DNA from: Halieaceae bacterium
GTDB taxonomy: Bacteria; Pseudomonadota; Gammaproteobacteria; Pseudomonadales; Halieaceae
DNA: 64,000 nt
Assembly (NCBI GenBank): GCA_028282105.1
Contig: JANQIO010000061.1
Coordinates: forward strand, 1-64,000
Reading direction: 5' to 3'
Below, one piece after another: positions 1 through 8,173 of the stretch. A model generated the notes under the pieces. It saw only the letters and a program-made list of their open reading frames with translations. It searched no databases and was not told the DNA's origin. Every line of letters starts with the position of its first letter. Position 1 is the first letter of the stretch. Position numbers and translations under genes: made by a program.

Positions 1-312
1 GTGCTGGAGGCCCTGCGCGAGGTGTCGGATTCCCTCAACCAGTTCTATAAGGCCGGTGAGACGCTGGCCGCCCAGCAGGATCTGGAGAGAGCCTCCGCCG
101 AGTACCTGAGCCTGGCCCGCAAGCGCTACCGCAACGGCGTGCTGTCCTATCTCGACGTGCTGGATGCCCAACGCCGGTTGCTGGATGCCCAGACCGGGCT
201 CACAGAGGCCCGCCGCCTGCAGCTCGACGCCCTCGTCGACCTCTATAAGGCCCTCGGTGGCGGCTGGGATCCTGGCCCACTGGAAGCCGTTGCCGAATCC
301 TCGCAGCGCTAG
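1..312 (+). CDS. TolC/NodT-family outer-membrane efflux protein, C-terminal fragment
   Basis: This is the last 103 codons of a gene cut by the window edge; the GTG at base 1 is probably an internal codon. The fragment is an amphipathic helical stretch with the RYRNGVLSYLDVLDAQR pattern typical of the second alpha-helical hairpin of TolC/OprM-type outer-membrane channels. Such proteins form the outer-membrane exit duct of tripartite RND or MFS pumps. The pump's inner-membrane and adaptor genes would be expected upstream, outside the window. The following Na/Pi gene starts 53 bases later on the same strand. The family call is fairly safe; the substrate is unknown. Confidence 0.85.
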   Translation: MLEALREVSDSLNQFYKAGETLAAQQDLERASAEYLSLARKRYRNGVLSYLDVLDAQRRLLDAQTGLTEARRLQLDALVDLYKALGGGWDPGPLEAVAESSQR

Positions 313-365
313 CGATCGTCACGGCTTTTCGCTAATGATGTCGGCCAGCGAGCAAGAGACACCCT

Positions 366-1628
366 ATGCCTGACACCGCCTCCGATGCCAGCGGCACCCC
401 GGCCGCAGCAGAGCGAACCACAACCGCCGAGGCCAAGCCCGGCCTGCTGACCTGGTTGGCGGTGGTGGGGTTGGTGTACCTGCTGCTGGTTGGTGTGGGG
501 GTCATTGGCGAGGGTTTCCGCTGGGTCTCCGGCGGTGACGAGGGTGCTGCAAAAATCTTCGCCTTCGCCCGCAACCCGCTGATCGGCGTCATCCTCGGCA
601 TTCTTGCCACCGCCCTGGTGCAGTCCTCCAGCACCGTAACCTCGGTAATCGTCGGCCTGGTGGCGGGCGGTGTGCCGGTGTCCATCGCCGTGCCGATGAT
701 CATGGGCGCCAATATGGGCACCACTATCACCAACACCATCGTCAGCCTGGGGGCGTTGCGCGAACGCGATACCTTCAACCGCTCTTTCCAGGCCGCCACC
801 GTTCACGACTTCTTCAATCTCTACAGCATCGTGATCTTCCTGCCCATCGAAGCCACCTTCCACCCGCTGGAACGGCTGGCCGGGCATATGTCCCACTGGT
901 TCGTCGGTGGCAGCGGCGCCTCCGTGAAGGAGCTCAACGTGCTGGGCGCCATCACCAAGCCGGTCAGCGGTTTCGTGGTAGACCTATTCCAGTTCCTGCC
1001 GCTGCTGGGGGGCTACCTGGCTATTGCGGTGGGCATCGGCATGGTGATTGCGTCCGTCCTGTATCTGGGCCGAATGCTGCGCCGCACCATGACAGCCCAG
1101 GCCAAGGGTATCGTGCAGCTGGCCATCGGCCGCCACCCCATGGCGGGCGTAGCGTCGGGCACGGCCATCACCGTGCTGGTGCAATCGTCATCCACCACTA
1201 CCTCCCTGGTGGTGCCGCTGGCGGGGGCGGGCATTCTCTCTACCAAACAGGTATTTCCCTTCACCATGGGCGCCAATATCGGCACCTGTATCACGGCCCT
1301 GCTGGCGGCCACCTCGGTGAGCGGGGCCAACCAGGAGTTTGCGCTGCAGATTGCCCTGGTGCACCTGATGTACAACGTGTTCGGGGTGACGGTCTTCCTG
1401 GTCACCCCCTGGTTGAAAGATCGCCCGGTGCGCTCTGCGGAATGGCTGGGCAATCGCACCGAGCAGAATCGGGCCTGGGCCTTCGGCTATGTGTTCCTGG
1501 TGTTTTTCGTGGTGCCGGGCCTGGTGCTGGGTGCTGAGATGCTGCTATCGGATGAGCCGCCGGCAGTGGCCGCGCCCGCCGAGGACACCGCCCGCGAGTT
1601 GGAAGAGGCCGGGCTGCAGATCGAGTAG
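366..1628 (+). CDS. Na+/phosphate cotransporter family protein (NptA-like)
   Basis: Inner-membrane protein of 420 residues that probably couples phosphate movement to sodium. After a hydrophilic N-terminus of about 25 residues come many hydrophobic segments. They carry two copies of the Na_Pi_cotrans signature QSSST, near residues 86-90 and 273-277, each followed by a T-rich turn (TVTS, TTTS). This inverted duplication is diagnostic of the PF02690 fold. There is no C-terminal PhoU-like domain, which other bacterial members carry; the C-terminus is a short acidic tail. The start is the ATG at 366 behind a weak AAGAGA. Direction (uptake or efflux) cannot be told from sequence. Confidence 0.9.
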   Translation: MPDTASDASGTPAAAERTTTAEAKPGLLTWLAVVGLVYLLLVGVGVIGEGFRWVSGGDEGAAKIFAFARNPLIGVILGILATALVQSSSTVTSVIVGLVAGGVPVSIAVPMIMGANMGTTITNTIVSLGALRERDTFNRSFQAATVHDFFNLYSIVIFLPIEATFHPLERLAGHMSHWFVGGSGASVKELNVLGAITKPVSGFVVDLFQFLPLLGGYLAIAVGIGMVIASVLYLGRMLRRTMTAQAKGIVQLAIGRHPMAGVASGTAITVLVQSSSTTTSLVVPLAGAGILSTKQVFPFTMGANIGTCITALLAATSVSGANQEFALQIALVHLMYNVFGVTVFLVTPWLKDRPVRSAEWLGNRTEQNRAWAFGYVFLVFFVVPGLVLGAEMLLSDEPPAVAAPAEDTARELEEAGLQIE

Positions 1629-1648
1629 CGGCCGAGGGCGCCTGCGCC

Positions 1649-1969
1649 CTAGTCGTCGAGCCCGACCGCCGGCGGCGCCTGGCGCGCCGTCTCGTTTTCC
1701 ACTGCCCGGGTAGTGATATGCAGGTACAAAGCGACCACCCGCGCCACCAGTTCCTGCACTTCCGGGTGCTCGTCGTAGACGTGCAGCATATGCCGTGAGC
1801 GCTCGAACACCTCTTCCATGTCGGCGATTTCCAGGTCGCTGAGGGTATCCCCGCCGTCCACCCGTTTCTTCAGGGCAATCAGGTTGGGTACATTGCGCCT
1901 GGTGCCGGCCAGCTGGGCCGCCAGCGCGCCGGATTCATCTTCTGCGCGGTTGTGGTCGGTGATGTTCAT
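1649..1969 (-). CDS. Small hypothetical cytoplasmic protein
   Basis: A 106-residue, soluble, acidic protein with no signal peptide, membrane segment or metal motif. The middle (LSDLEIADMEEVFERSR) and C-terminal half look like a helical bundle. It lies convergent to the Na/Pi gene. I do not recognise a family. It is kept because codon usage is regular, the composition looks protein-like and no competing ORF covers it. The shine site is weak (GGATAG directly before the ATG). Confidence 0.6.
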   Translation of the reverse strand: MNITDHNRAEDESGALAAQLAGTRRNVPNLIALKKRVDGGDTLSDLEIADMEEVFERSRHMLHVYDEHPEVQELVARVVALYLHITTRAVENETARQAPPAVGLDD

Positions 1970-2073
1970 CTATCCAGCATAGTCCGGGATGCAGCGTTTA
2001 GCGCGAGCGGCTGGCCTCTCGTCGAGAAGAGTGCAGCGAGCATTCGAGAACTTCGTCACATTATTGGTAATAG

Positions 2074-2104
2074 TTGGCATTTTTTGTGAAAACTGGCTTA
2101 TAAT
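2074..2104 (+). promoter_or_regulatory. Candidate sigma70 promoter (TTGGCA-19-TATAAT)
   Basis: A perfect TATAAT at 2099-2104 is preceded by TTGGCA at 2074-2079. The 19-base spacer is longer than the preferred 17. It sits in a locally AT-rich patch and points toward the barrel gene at 2308. Confidence 0.5.
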
Positions 2105-2191
2105 CGCCCCTACACAAAAATTGTACATTTGTCCGAACCGGGATCCCTCCGGATGCCATGCGGGGCAAGGTGCATAAATAGTGCTTAGCTA

Positions 2192-2235
2192 GCGCATGGA
2201 TTGCGCATGGATAGCGCATAGATAGCGCATAAGCA
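2192..2235 (+). repeat. Four-copy 11-bp tandem repeat in leader
   Basis: Four consecutive 11-bp units: GCGCATGGATT, GCGCATGGATA, GCGCATAGATA and GCGCATAAGCA. The GCGCAT core is invariant and the units decay toward the 3' side. The period is close to one helical turn. The array lies between the candidate promoter and the GTG start of the barrel gene, so it could act as DNA (phased protein sites) or as leader RNA. Confidence 0.75.
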
Positions 2236-2307
2236 GCTGAAGCAGGCAGCTCGAAGAAGCCGCTTCAATCAGCAGCAAACAGCAGCAAGAAAAGTTCGGG
2301 TGAACGC

Positions 2308-3255
2308 GTGTCGGGATTGAAGCACCAGGCGGTAACAGCACTGGCGGTGATTGCATCGCTGGCTGCTCCTGTCTGGGCGGAAGGCCTGGACACCTCCCTC
2401 AATCTCACCCCTGAGCTGTTCGACGTGCAGATGAAGCCCAAGAGCGAAGACGAGGGCCTCAAGGAGGCCAGCTTCGGCTCCGGCCTGGGCTTCGCCCTCA
2501 GCAACAGCCTGCTGCAGTTCGATGTCGACTACCGGGTTCAGAGCAAGCTGGCAGAATCCGCTACCCAGGCCGATGTCTCCCAGCAGGTGGGCGCCTCGCT
2601 GCAGAGCAGCCTGCTCAACGAGCTGCTGGGTATGGATGCCGATATCAAGGCGGGGAGCACCCTGCGTGATGGCGGCTACGTCTACAGCCTGGCACCGGGC
2701 TTTTCCAAGTCACTGGCCGATCTCGGCCGCCTCAATGTGCGCTATGAGTACCTGCTCGACAAGCCCCGTGCTGATGCCGATGAACAGGAAAAAACGGCCT
2801 ACACCATGGGGCTACGCGGCGCGACCGACAATGGCCTGCTGGACTGGCACGGCAGCTACAAGACTACCGACGTGTTCGGCTCTGTGGACCAACTGCGCAG
2901 TACCGAGCGGGTAGAGTTCAGCTCCGGCCTGCAACTGGTGCCTGAGCTGCGCCTGGAAGTCTCCGGCCATACCCTGGACGAAACCCGCTTCGAGGGCGGC
3001 CTGGTCAACGAGCTGTACAACGAAACCATGCTGGGTGCCGGCCTGTCCTGGTCGCCGTCCAACTACTACTCGGTGGCCTTCAAGGTGAATTCCCTGGAAG
3101 AGTCCCGCAACCAGAGCCAGGAAGTGTTCGGCAGCGGCACCGTCACCTGGTTCCCGCAGCGCAATATGGCCTTCACTCTCAGCTACGGTGACCACCTGCA
3201 TGAAGGTTCCCGCGGCGTGATGCTGGAAACCCGCATCGACCTCGGCGGTTCCTGA
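2308..3255 (+). CDS. Outer-membrane beta-barrel protein of unknown role
   Basis: A 315-residue exported protein. An N-terminal signal peptide ends near residue 24 (APVWA-EG). The remainder is a series of alternating-hydrophobicity strands with aromatic girdles and short Gly/Asp turns, as in outer-membrane barrels. I count roughly 10-14 candidate strands. It weakly recalls PEP-CTERM-associated barrels, but no specific family is claimed. The start is a GTG with a poor Shine-Dalgarno site (GTTCGGG), chosen because it puts the signal sequence at the terminus. It is preceded by an unusual repeat-bearing leader, so expression may be controlled there. Confidence 0.65.
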   Translation: MSGLKHQAVTALAVIASLAAPVWAEGLDTSLNLTPELFDVQMKPKSEDEGLKEASFGSGLGFALSNSLLQFDVDYRVQSKLAESATQADVSQQVGASLQSSLLNELLGMDADIKAGSTLRDGGYVYSLAPGFSKSLADLGRLNVRYEYLLDKPRADADEQEKTAYTMGLRGATDNGLLDWHGSYKTTDVFGSVDQLRSTERVEFSSGLQLVPELRLEVSGHTLDETRFEGGLVNELYNETMLGAGLSWSPSNYYSVAFKVNSLEESRNQSQEVFGSGTVTWFPQRNMAFTLSYGDHLHEGSRGVMLETRIDLGGS

Positions 3256-3323
3256 CGCCTGACTGGACAGTCTCGTCCGCACACCCCAATAATTCCCCTG
3301 TCCTTCCTGTTGGAGAATCGGCC

Positions 3324-4262
3324 ATGGCCGGAGGCAGCCTGTTACTGCTGATCGATGATATCGCCGCGGTGCTCGACGATGTGTCGGCCATGACCAAGGT
3401 GGCGGCCCGCAAGACCGCCGGCGTGCTGGGCGATGACCTGGCGGTCAATGCCGAGAAGGTGTCCGGCGTGCGGGCCGAACGGGAGATCCCGGTCGTATGG
3501 GCGGTGGCCAAGGGCAGCTTCCTCAATAAGCTGATCCTGGTGCCCTCGGCGTTGCTGATCGCCGCGCTACTGCCCATCCTGGTGACCATTCTGCTGATGC
3601 TCGGCGGTCTGTACCTGTGCTACGAAGGCTTCGAGAAGCTTGCCCACGGCTTCCTCCACGGCGATGCAGAAGAAGAGGCGCATCACACGGAACATCTGGA
3701 ACACCTGGCAGGCACGCCTGAACAGTTGGTGGACCTGGAGAAGAAAAAAATCCGCGGCGCGATTCGCACCGACTTCATCCTCTCGGCGGAGATTATCGTC
3801 ATCACACTGGGCACGGTCGCCGAGGCTTCCACTGCGGTGCGCATCAGCGTGGTGTCGGGGATCGCTATCCTGATGACCGTCGGCGTCTACGGGCTGGTAG
3901 CGGGGATCGTCAAGCTGGACGACGCCGGCCTGTACCTGGCGCAGCGCGAGGGCGAGGGCAACTGGCCGGGCTTCCAGCGCTGGCTGGGACTGCGCTTACT
4001 GGCCTTTGCACCCTGGTTGATGAAGGCCCTGGGGGTGGTGGGTACGGCCGCCATGTTCCTGGTGGGCGGGGGCATCCTCGTGCACGGCCTGCACCCGGTG
4101 GAGCATGTGATTGAAGACGCTGTCGCCTGGGGCAGCAGCCTGCCGGCGGTGGGTGTGGTCACCGGCGCCCTGGTGCACCCGATGGCGGCGGCGCTGGTGG
4201 GCATTGCCGCGGGTGGGCTTGTCGTTGCCGTTATCGAACTGGCCAAAAAACTACGCGGCTGA
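3324..4262 (+). CDS. DUF808 (YedI-like) inner-membrane protein
   Basis: A 312-residue polytopic membrane protein. The N-terminus (LLLLIDDIAAVLDDVSAMTKVAARKTAGVLGDDLAVN, shortened here to its hallmark DDLAVN) matches the DUF808/YedI family. A histidine/glutamate-rich loop follows (EEEAHHTEHLEHL, about residues 113-125), then six or so hydrophobic segments. The function of the family is not established. The His-rich loop could bind metal but this is only a suggestion. A Shine-Dalgarno GGAGA lies about 9 bases before the ATG. It converges on the CorA-like gene, leaving 3 bases between stop codons. Confidence 0.85.
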   Translation: MAGGSLLLLIDDIAAVLDDVSAMTKVAARKTAGVLGDDLAVNAEKVSGVRAEREIPVVWAVAKGSFLNKLILVPSALLIAALLPILVTILLMLGGLYLCYEGFEKLAHGFLHGDAEEEAHHTEHLEHLAGTPEQLVDLEKKKIRGAIRTDFILSAEIIVITLGTVAEASTAVRISVVSGIAILMTVGVYGLVAGIVKLDDAGLYLAQREGEGNWPGFQRWLGLRLLAFAPWLMKALGVVGTAAMFLVGGGILVHGLHPVEHVIEDAVAWGSSLPAVGVVTGALVHPMAAALVGIAAGGLVVAVIELAKKLRG

Positions 4263-4265
4263 AAG

Positions 4266-5243
4266 CTATAGCCAGCGGTTCCATCGAAAAAGCGCGGCCA
4301 GGCCCCCCATCAGTACCACGCACAGCCCGACCACGATCCAGAAGGCGCCCTCATCCTCTACGCCCGGCATGCCGCCGACGTTGATACCCATCAGCCCGGT
4401 GAAAAAACCCAGCGGCAGGAAAATGGTGGCGACCACGGTGAACACGTAGGAGCGCCTATTCATCTCTTCGGAGACCTGCGTGAGCAACTCATCCTGGGCC
4501 GCAGCGGTGCGTTCGCGCACGGCGTCTATATCCTCGATATGTCGAATCAGGCGGTCATTGATCTCCCGCAGGCGTAGCCGGTCCAGTTCGCCGATCCAGC
4601 CTATGGGTTCATTGGCCAGCCGATTCATGGCCTCGCGCTGGGGCGCCAGGTAGCGCCGGAGGCTGATGCACTGTCGCCGCAGCGCTGTAAGCTGCGTGCG
4701 CATATTGCCGGTGTCGCCGGCCAGAACCTGTTCCTCCAGTTCGTCGACCTGCTCCTCAAGGTTGTCGACCGTGCCGCTCATGCGCCAGGTGATCCTGTCG
4801 ATCCAGGCCAGCAGCAGGGATGCGCTGTCCACAGGCCCCTGGCCGTTCTCAAGATCTGCCAGCAGGTCCTCGGTGGATTGCAGCCGATACTTGCGGGTAC
4901 TGATAATGCGCTGGCCGTTGCTCCAGAGCCGCACCGACACCATATCGTCGGGCTCCTTGCCCGGGTTCAGGTTTACGCCGCGCAGTGCCAGCAGCAGGTT
5001 GTCGCCGCGGTTGATGGCGCGCGGACGCGTCTCTTCGGCGATAAGCGCTGAGGACGCAATGTCGTTGAGGCCGCTGCCATGCACCAGCCATTCCCGGGCC
5101 GGCTCCTGTTCGAAGTCGAAATGCAGCCACAGGCAGCCTCGCTCTGGAGTCCAGCGGGTAACGTCTGCCCAGCTGACATCCTCGGCACCGCCTTTGCCAT
5201 CCAGCAGCTTCGCGTGCAGCAGTCCAGCCTGTGTTTCGCTCAT
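4266..5243 (-). CDS. CorA/ZntB-family metal ion transporter
   Basis: A 325-residue member of the CorA superfamily, which forms pentameric channels for Mg2+, Zn2+ or Co2+ in the inner membrane. The long N-terminal cytoplasmic alpha/beta domain and stalk helices are followed by two C-terminal transmembrane segments. The pore signature reads GINVGG in place of the usual GMN (near residue 285). With the following GMPG this favours the ZntB branch. It ends with a short basic tail (FRWNRWL). Its start overlaps the stop of the upstream channel gene by 4 bases, so the two are probably translationally coupled. Last gene of a minus-strand membrane operon. Confidence 0.88.
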   Translation of the reverse strand: MSETQAGLLHAKLLDGKGGAEDVSWADVTRWTPERGCLWLHFDFEQEPAREWLVHGSGLNDIASSALIAEETRPRAINRGDNLLLALRGVNLNPGKEPDDMVSVRLWSNGQRIISTRKYRLQSTEDLLADLENGQGPVDSASLLLAWIDRITWRMSGTVDNLEEQVDELEEQVLAGDTGNMRTQLTALRRQCISLRRYLAPQREAMNRLANEPIGWIGELDRLRLREINDRLIRHIEDIDAVRERTAAAQDELLTQVSEEMNRRSYVFTVVATIFLPLGFFTGLMGINVGGMPGVEDEGAFWIVVGLCVVLMGGLAALFRWNRWL

Positions 5244-5986
5244 GGTGCCCTGCCGGATTGACGTCTGTCTCCGGAGCCCTCGGGCTTGGGCGCAAGGTCT
5301 TCCAGGCGTTGGGCAGCATCGACCCCAGACAGGCGAATGCCGATCAGGCTGGCGACCAGCACAGTGGTATAGAAGATGCCGGTCACGGCTTCCAGCGTGG
5401 CCAGCGTACGGGCGATGGGCCCCGCCGGCGTGATTTCACCATAGCCCAGCGTCGAGATGGTTACGAAGCTGTAGTAGATCAAGGTATGGGTTTTCTCCTG
5501 CCACAGGCCACCGGTCAGGCCGTTGAAAGAGCCGGGCAGGAAGGCCTCAACAATCTGGTAGGCAAACGCCCAGGCTAACGCCAGCAGCAGGTAGATGCAG
5601 ATAGCGCCGACGATCTTGTTGGTATCGACGATGCCGGTGAACATCACCTGGCTCCAGGCCTGCCAGGTGGTCATGCAGATGAACAGGAACACCATGATCA
5701 CCTGGAACTTGGCAAGAAAGTTTGATGCGATCAGGGTGTCGGTAATCATGGTCACCGAGATCACCATGGTCGCCCCCCATTTCCAGCTGATGAAGTTGGT
5801 GCGCGGGTTGTCCACCGCCCAGACATTGATCACCAGGGTGATCATCAATACCAGGTTCACGAAACGCTGGGTGAAGGTGAGATCAAACTGGTCGGCGACG
5901 GCATCCATGGCCATGAAAAATACCAGCGCTCCCAGCAGAATCTTGAAGTTGTTGCGCTCGTGCACGTGGGGAATAAAGCCGGACAT
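5240..5986 (-). CDS. Potassium-channel-like (ion channel family) membrane protein
   Basis: A 248-residue inner-membrane protein with about six hydrophobic segments. The pore helix is followed by the K+ selectivity-filter motif TLGYGEITP (around residues 180-190) and then a final transmembrane helix. No RCK/TrkA regulatory domain follows; the C-terminus is a short charged tail. This suggests an ungated or voltage-sensor-like two-pore/6TM minimal channel. It sits between the DUF2955 gene (15 bases upstream) and the CorA-like gene (4-base overlap), implying a shared transcript. Ion selectivity for K+ is inferred from the GYG filter. Confidence 0.85.
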   Translation of the reverse strand: MSGFIPHVHERNNFKILLGALVFFMAMDAVADQFDLTFTQRFVNLVLMITLVINVWAVDNPRTNFISWKWGATMVISVTMITDTLIASNFLAKFQVIMVFLFICMTTWQAWSQVMFTGIVDTNKIVGAICIYLLLALAWAFAYQIVEAFLPGSFNGLTGGLWQEKTHTLIYYSFVTISTLGYGEITPAGPIARTLATLEAVTGIFYTTVLVASLIGIRLSGVDAAQRLEDLAPKPEGSGDRRQSGRAP

Positions 5987-6001
5987 GGATGCTGCCTCTT
6001 G

Positions 6002-7033
6002 TTAGGTACTCGCGAGTTTACCACCCAGCCAGCGGCCGGCCCGCATCCAGCGTGCCTGCAGGCTGGGCATTTGCAGCAGCGACAGGGCGCCGACCACATA
6101 ACATCCGGCTGCCATGATCAGCAGCATGCGCTGCTGAAAGCCGGCCTCGGCATCACCGCCGAACTGGCCGGTGCCGCCGCCGATAAGGATCAATACGGTG
6201 GAGAAGGCGCTGGCGTACAGCGGCGCGGTGGGCCGGTCGGAGAAGATGCGCTGGCCAAACAGCAGCGCCAGGGCCACGAAGCCGGACACCAGGAAGCCAT
6301 AGGTCGGCGTCGCCAGCAGTAGCTGGTAAAACACCACCGCCACCAGGCCGCCGCCGAGGTTGGCGGCAATCAGGGCCTTGCCGCCGGCGGCGCCGACGGA
6401 AAAATCGGGCTTGGCTGACAGGGTGGCAATCATAATCAGCGGCAGCACAGCCGAAGTGGCGTTCATGGCCAGGCTGACCACGGCGACCGGCAGGATCACG
6501 GCGCTGCTCAGCCAGGCGGTGCGCAGCGGATGCGCGTCTACGGCGGCGTCCGCGCCGCTGGGTGCCCGGGTGCCGCCGGGTACCAGGGTGTGAGCCAGCA
6601 GGGTGCAAAACAGCGCGGCAATCGCCGACACCAGGAAGCTCTGGGCGACCAACAGTGCCAGCGCCGGCGTGGGTCCACCCACCACGGGAATCACCAGGAT
6701 GGCCATGGTGCACAGCAGTACGACGAATTTCGAGGTACCGCGCGCCCCCAGGTAGAAGGTGGTGTAGATGCCCAGGCAGAAGATAACGGTAAACACCGCC
6801 GGGTAAGGGTAGAAGAACACGGTCACAAACAGGCCGGCGCCAAAGATAATCGCAATCGCCAGGACGATGGCCAGCGCTGCCCGGGTGTTGGGGCGCGGTG
6901 CCCGGTTACCCAGAAAAGCGGCGGTCAACAGGGTGGCCAGCCAGGACATGGACCAGTTCACCCCATAGGCCAGCGCCACCGCCAGGCCAACGCCGACGGC
7001 AAAGCGCAGAGTGCAGCGGGCGTCGTCGTTCAC
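6002..7033 (-). CDS. DUF2955 (FUSC/aromatic-acid exporter-like) membrane protein
   Basis: A 343-residue polytopic inner-membrane protein made of two similar hydrophobic halves, each with about five segments, and a short basic end. The N-terminal pattern (CTLRFAVGVGLAVALAYG) resembles the FUSC/AaeB superfamily. DUF2955 proteins are commonly found with HlyD-type adaptors, as here: the HlyD gene lies 21 bases upstream. Together they probably form an inner-membrane efflux pair for small organic acids or dyes. That role is inferred from context, and no outer-membrane channel lies in this operon. Confidence 0.8.
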   Translation of the reverse strand: MNDDARCTLRFAVGVGLAVALAYGVNWSMSWLATLLTAAFLGNRAPRPNTRAALAIVLAIAIIFGAGLFVTVFFYPYPAVFTVIFCLGIYTTFYLGARGTSKFVVLLCTMAILVIPVVGGPTPALALLVAQSFLVSAIAALFCTLLAHTLVPGGTRAPSGADAAVDAHPLRTAWLSSAVILPVAVVSLAMNATSAVLPLIMIATLSAKPDFSVGAAGGKALIAANLGGGLVAVVFYQLLLATPTYGFLVSGFVALALLFGQRIFSDRPTAPLYASAFSTVLILIGGGTGQFGGDAEAGFQQRMLLIMAAGCYVVGALSLLQMPSLQARWMRAGRWLGGKLAST

Positions 7034-7054
7034 GTCGGCAGGAGACGACTCGCG

Positions 7055-8173
7055 TCAGTAGGCATAGGACATCAGGCTGACAAAGCGCATCCACAGCCAG
7101 GCCAGGCTATTGGTGATCCAGTTGCCGCTGGTGTAGACCACCACATCGGCCTGGCCACCGCCACGCAGCAGGCCGCGGGCGCTGTCGTCAGTAAAGCGGA
7201 TAATGACAGGAAAGCGCTGGGAATCTCGCAGCCAGCTGTTTTCGCTGCTCACCGATTGCAGTTGGCCGGCGTCCGCGGCGTTCTTCCAGTCCACCGCGAA
7301 ACCGGTGCTGACCACCGCGCCGTCGAACACACGGCCCGGGGCCATATCCAGGGCAATATCCACCGGATCACCCGGCTTGATATTGCCGAGACTGTTCTCG
7401 CGCATATACGCCTCGATCCACACGGTATCGGAAGAGATGAAAGTCATAATGGCCTGGCCGGCATTGGCGTAGTTGCCGACAGCGATATTGACGCTGGTGA
7501 CGCCACCGTCGCCGGGTGAGCGCAGCTCGGTGCGCGCCAGGTCCAGGCGGGCTTTTTCGAGGGCGGCCAGGGCTTCCTGCAGGTAGGCGTTGTCTTCATC
7601 CTGGTCGCCGATCTGCTGCTGTACCTGCTGCAGGCGTGCGCGGGCGCTGTCGACATCGGCCCTGGATTTCTCGATCTCGGCCCGTGCCTTGTCGCCATCA
7701 GTCACCGGTAGCACACCGCGCTTCTCAAGCTCGAAAACCCGCGCCGCCTGCGCCTGCACATAGTCCCGTTGGGTGATTGCCTGGGACAGCGCTGCCTGGG
7801 CCACGGTCAGCTCTTCCATGCCACCGCCCAGTTGCTGGGTCACCTGCTCCAGCTTGGCCTCCGCCTGCTGCACGGCAATCTGGAAGTCACTCTGGTCGAT
7901 GCGCAGCAGCACGTCGCCGGCGGCGACGCGGCTGTTGACGTCGACATTGACCGCCACCACGTTGCCTGACACCCGCGGCACGATGGGCACGATATGCCCG
8001 GTGACCCGGGCCTGGTCGGTGTAGGGGGTGTAGCGATCCGCCACCAGGTACCAGACCAGCAGGAAGCCGCAGAAGCCCAGCACCCCCAGGGTGAGCCGCT
8101 GAATGCCGCGGTTGTCGTCGGCCGCTGGCGCGGCTGCCGGCTGCTGTGTCGTCGCGTTCTCCTGCTCAGCCAT
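7055..8173 (-). CDS. HlyD/EmrA-family membrane fusion (periplasmic adaptor) protein
   Basis: A 372-residue adaptor: a cytoplasmic N-terminal tail, one transmembrane helix (about residues 25-47), and a first lipoyl half (VPRVSGNVVAVNVDVNSRVAAGD). Next come a long coiled-coil hairpin (about 90-215), the second lipoyl half (LRSPGDGGVTSVN) and a beta-barrel domain. This is the EmrA-like layout, linking an inner-membrane pump to an outer-membrane duct. Its ATG lies inside the end of the AI-2E gene (8-base overlap), and DUF2955 follows, so the two are the likely pump partners. The outer-membrane partner may be the TolC-like protein at the window's left edge, though that is a guess. Confidence 0.92.
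   Translation of the reverse strand: MAEQENATTQQPAAAPAADDNRGIQRLTLGVLGFCGFLLVWYLVADRYTPYTDQARVTGHIVPIVPRVSGNVVAVNVDVNSRVAAGDVLLRIDQSDFQIAVQQAEAKLEQVTQQLGGGMEELTVAQAALSQAITQRDYVQAQAARVFELEKRGVLPVTDGDKARAEIEKSRADVDSARARLQQVQQQIGDQDEDNAYLQEALAALEKARLDLARTELRSPGDGGVTSVNIAVGNYANAGQAIMTFISSDTVWIEAYMRENSLGNIKPGDPVDIALDMAPGRVFDGAVVSTGFAVDWKNAADAGQLQSVSSENSWLRDSQRFPVIIRFTDDSARGLLRGGGQADVVVYTSGNWITNSLAWLWMRFVSLMSYAY

Larger units (their letters stand above)
1970..2307 (+). other. 338-base non-coding leader region upstream of the barrel gene
   Basis: The longest gene-free stretch in the window. It lies between two divergently oriented genes and is locally AT-richer than its surroundings. It contains a sigma70-like promoter (2074-2104), a four-copy 11-bp tandem repeat (2192-2235) and a purine-rich segment of CAG/AGC words before the GTG start at 2308. 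The 62-codon ORF at 1989-2177 has no ribosome site and runs over the promoter, so it is not annotated. If transcription starts near 2111, the leader RNA is nearly 200 bases long. Confidence 0.6.

Noticed and set aside
1989-2177. 62-codon ORF in the 5' leader
   Set aside because: No ribosome site, overlaps the promoter and shows no protein-like composition.
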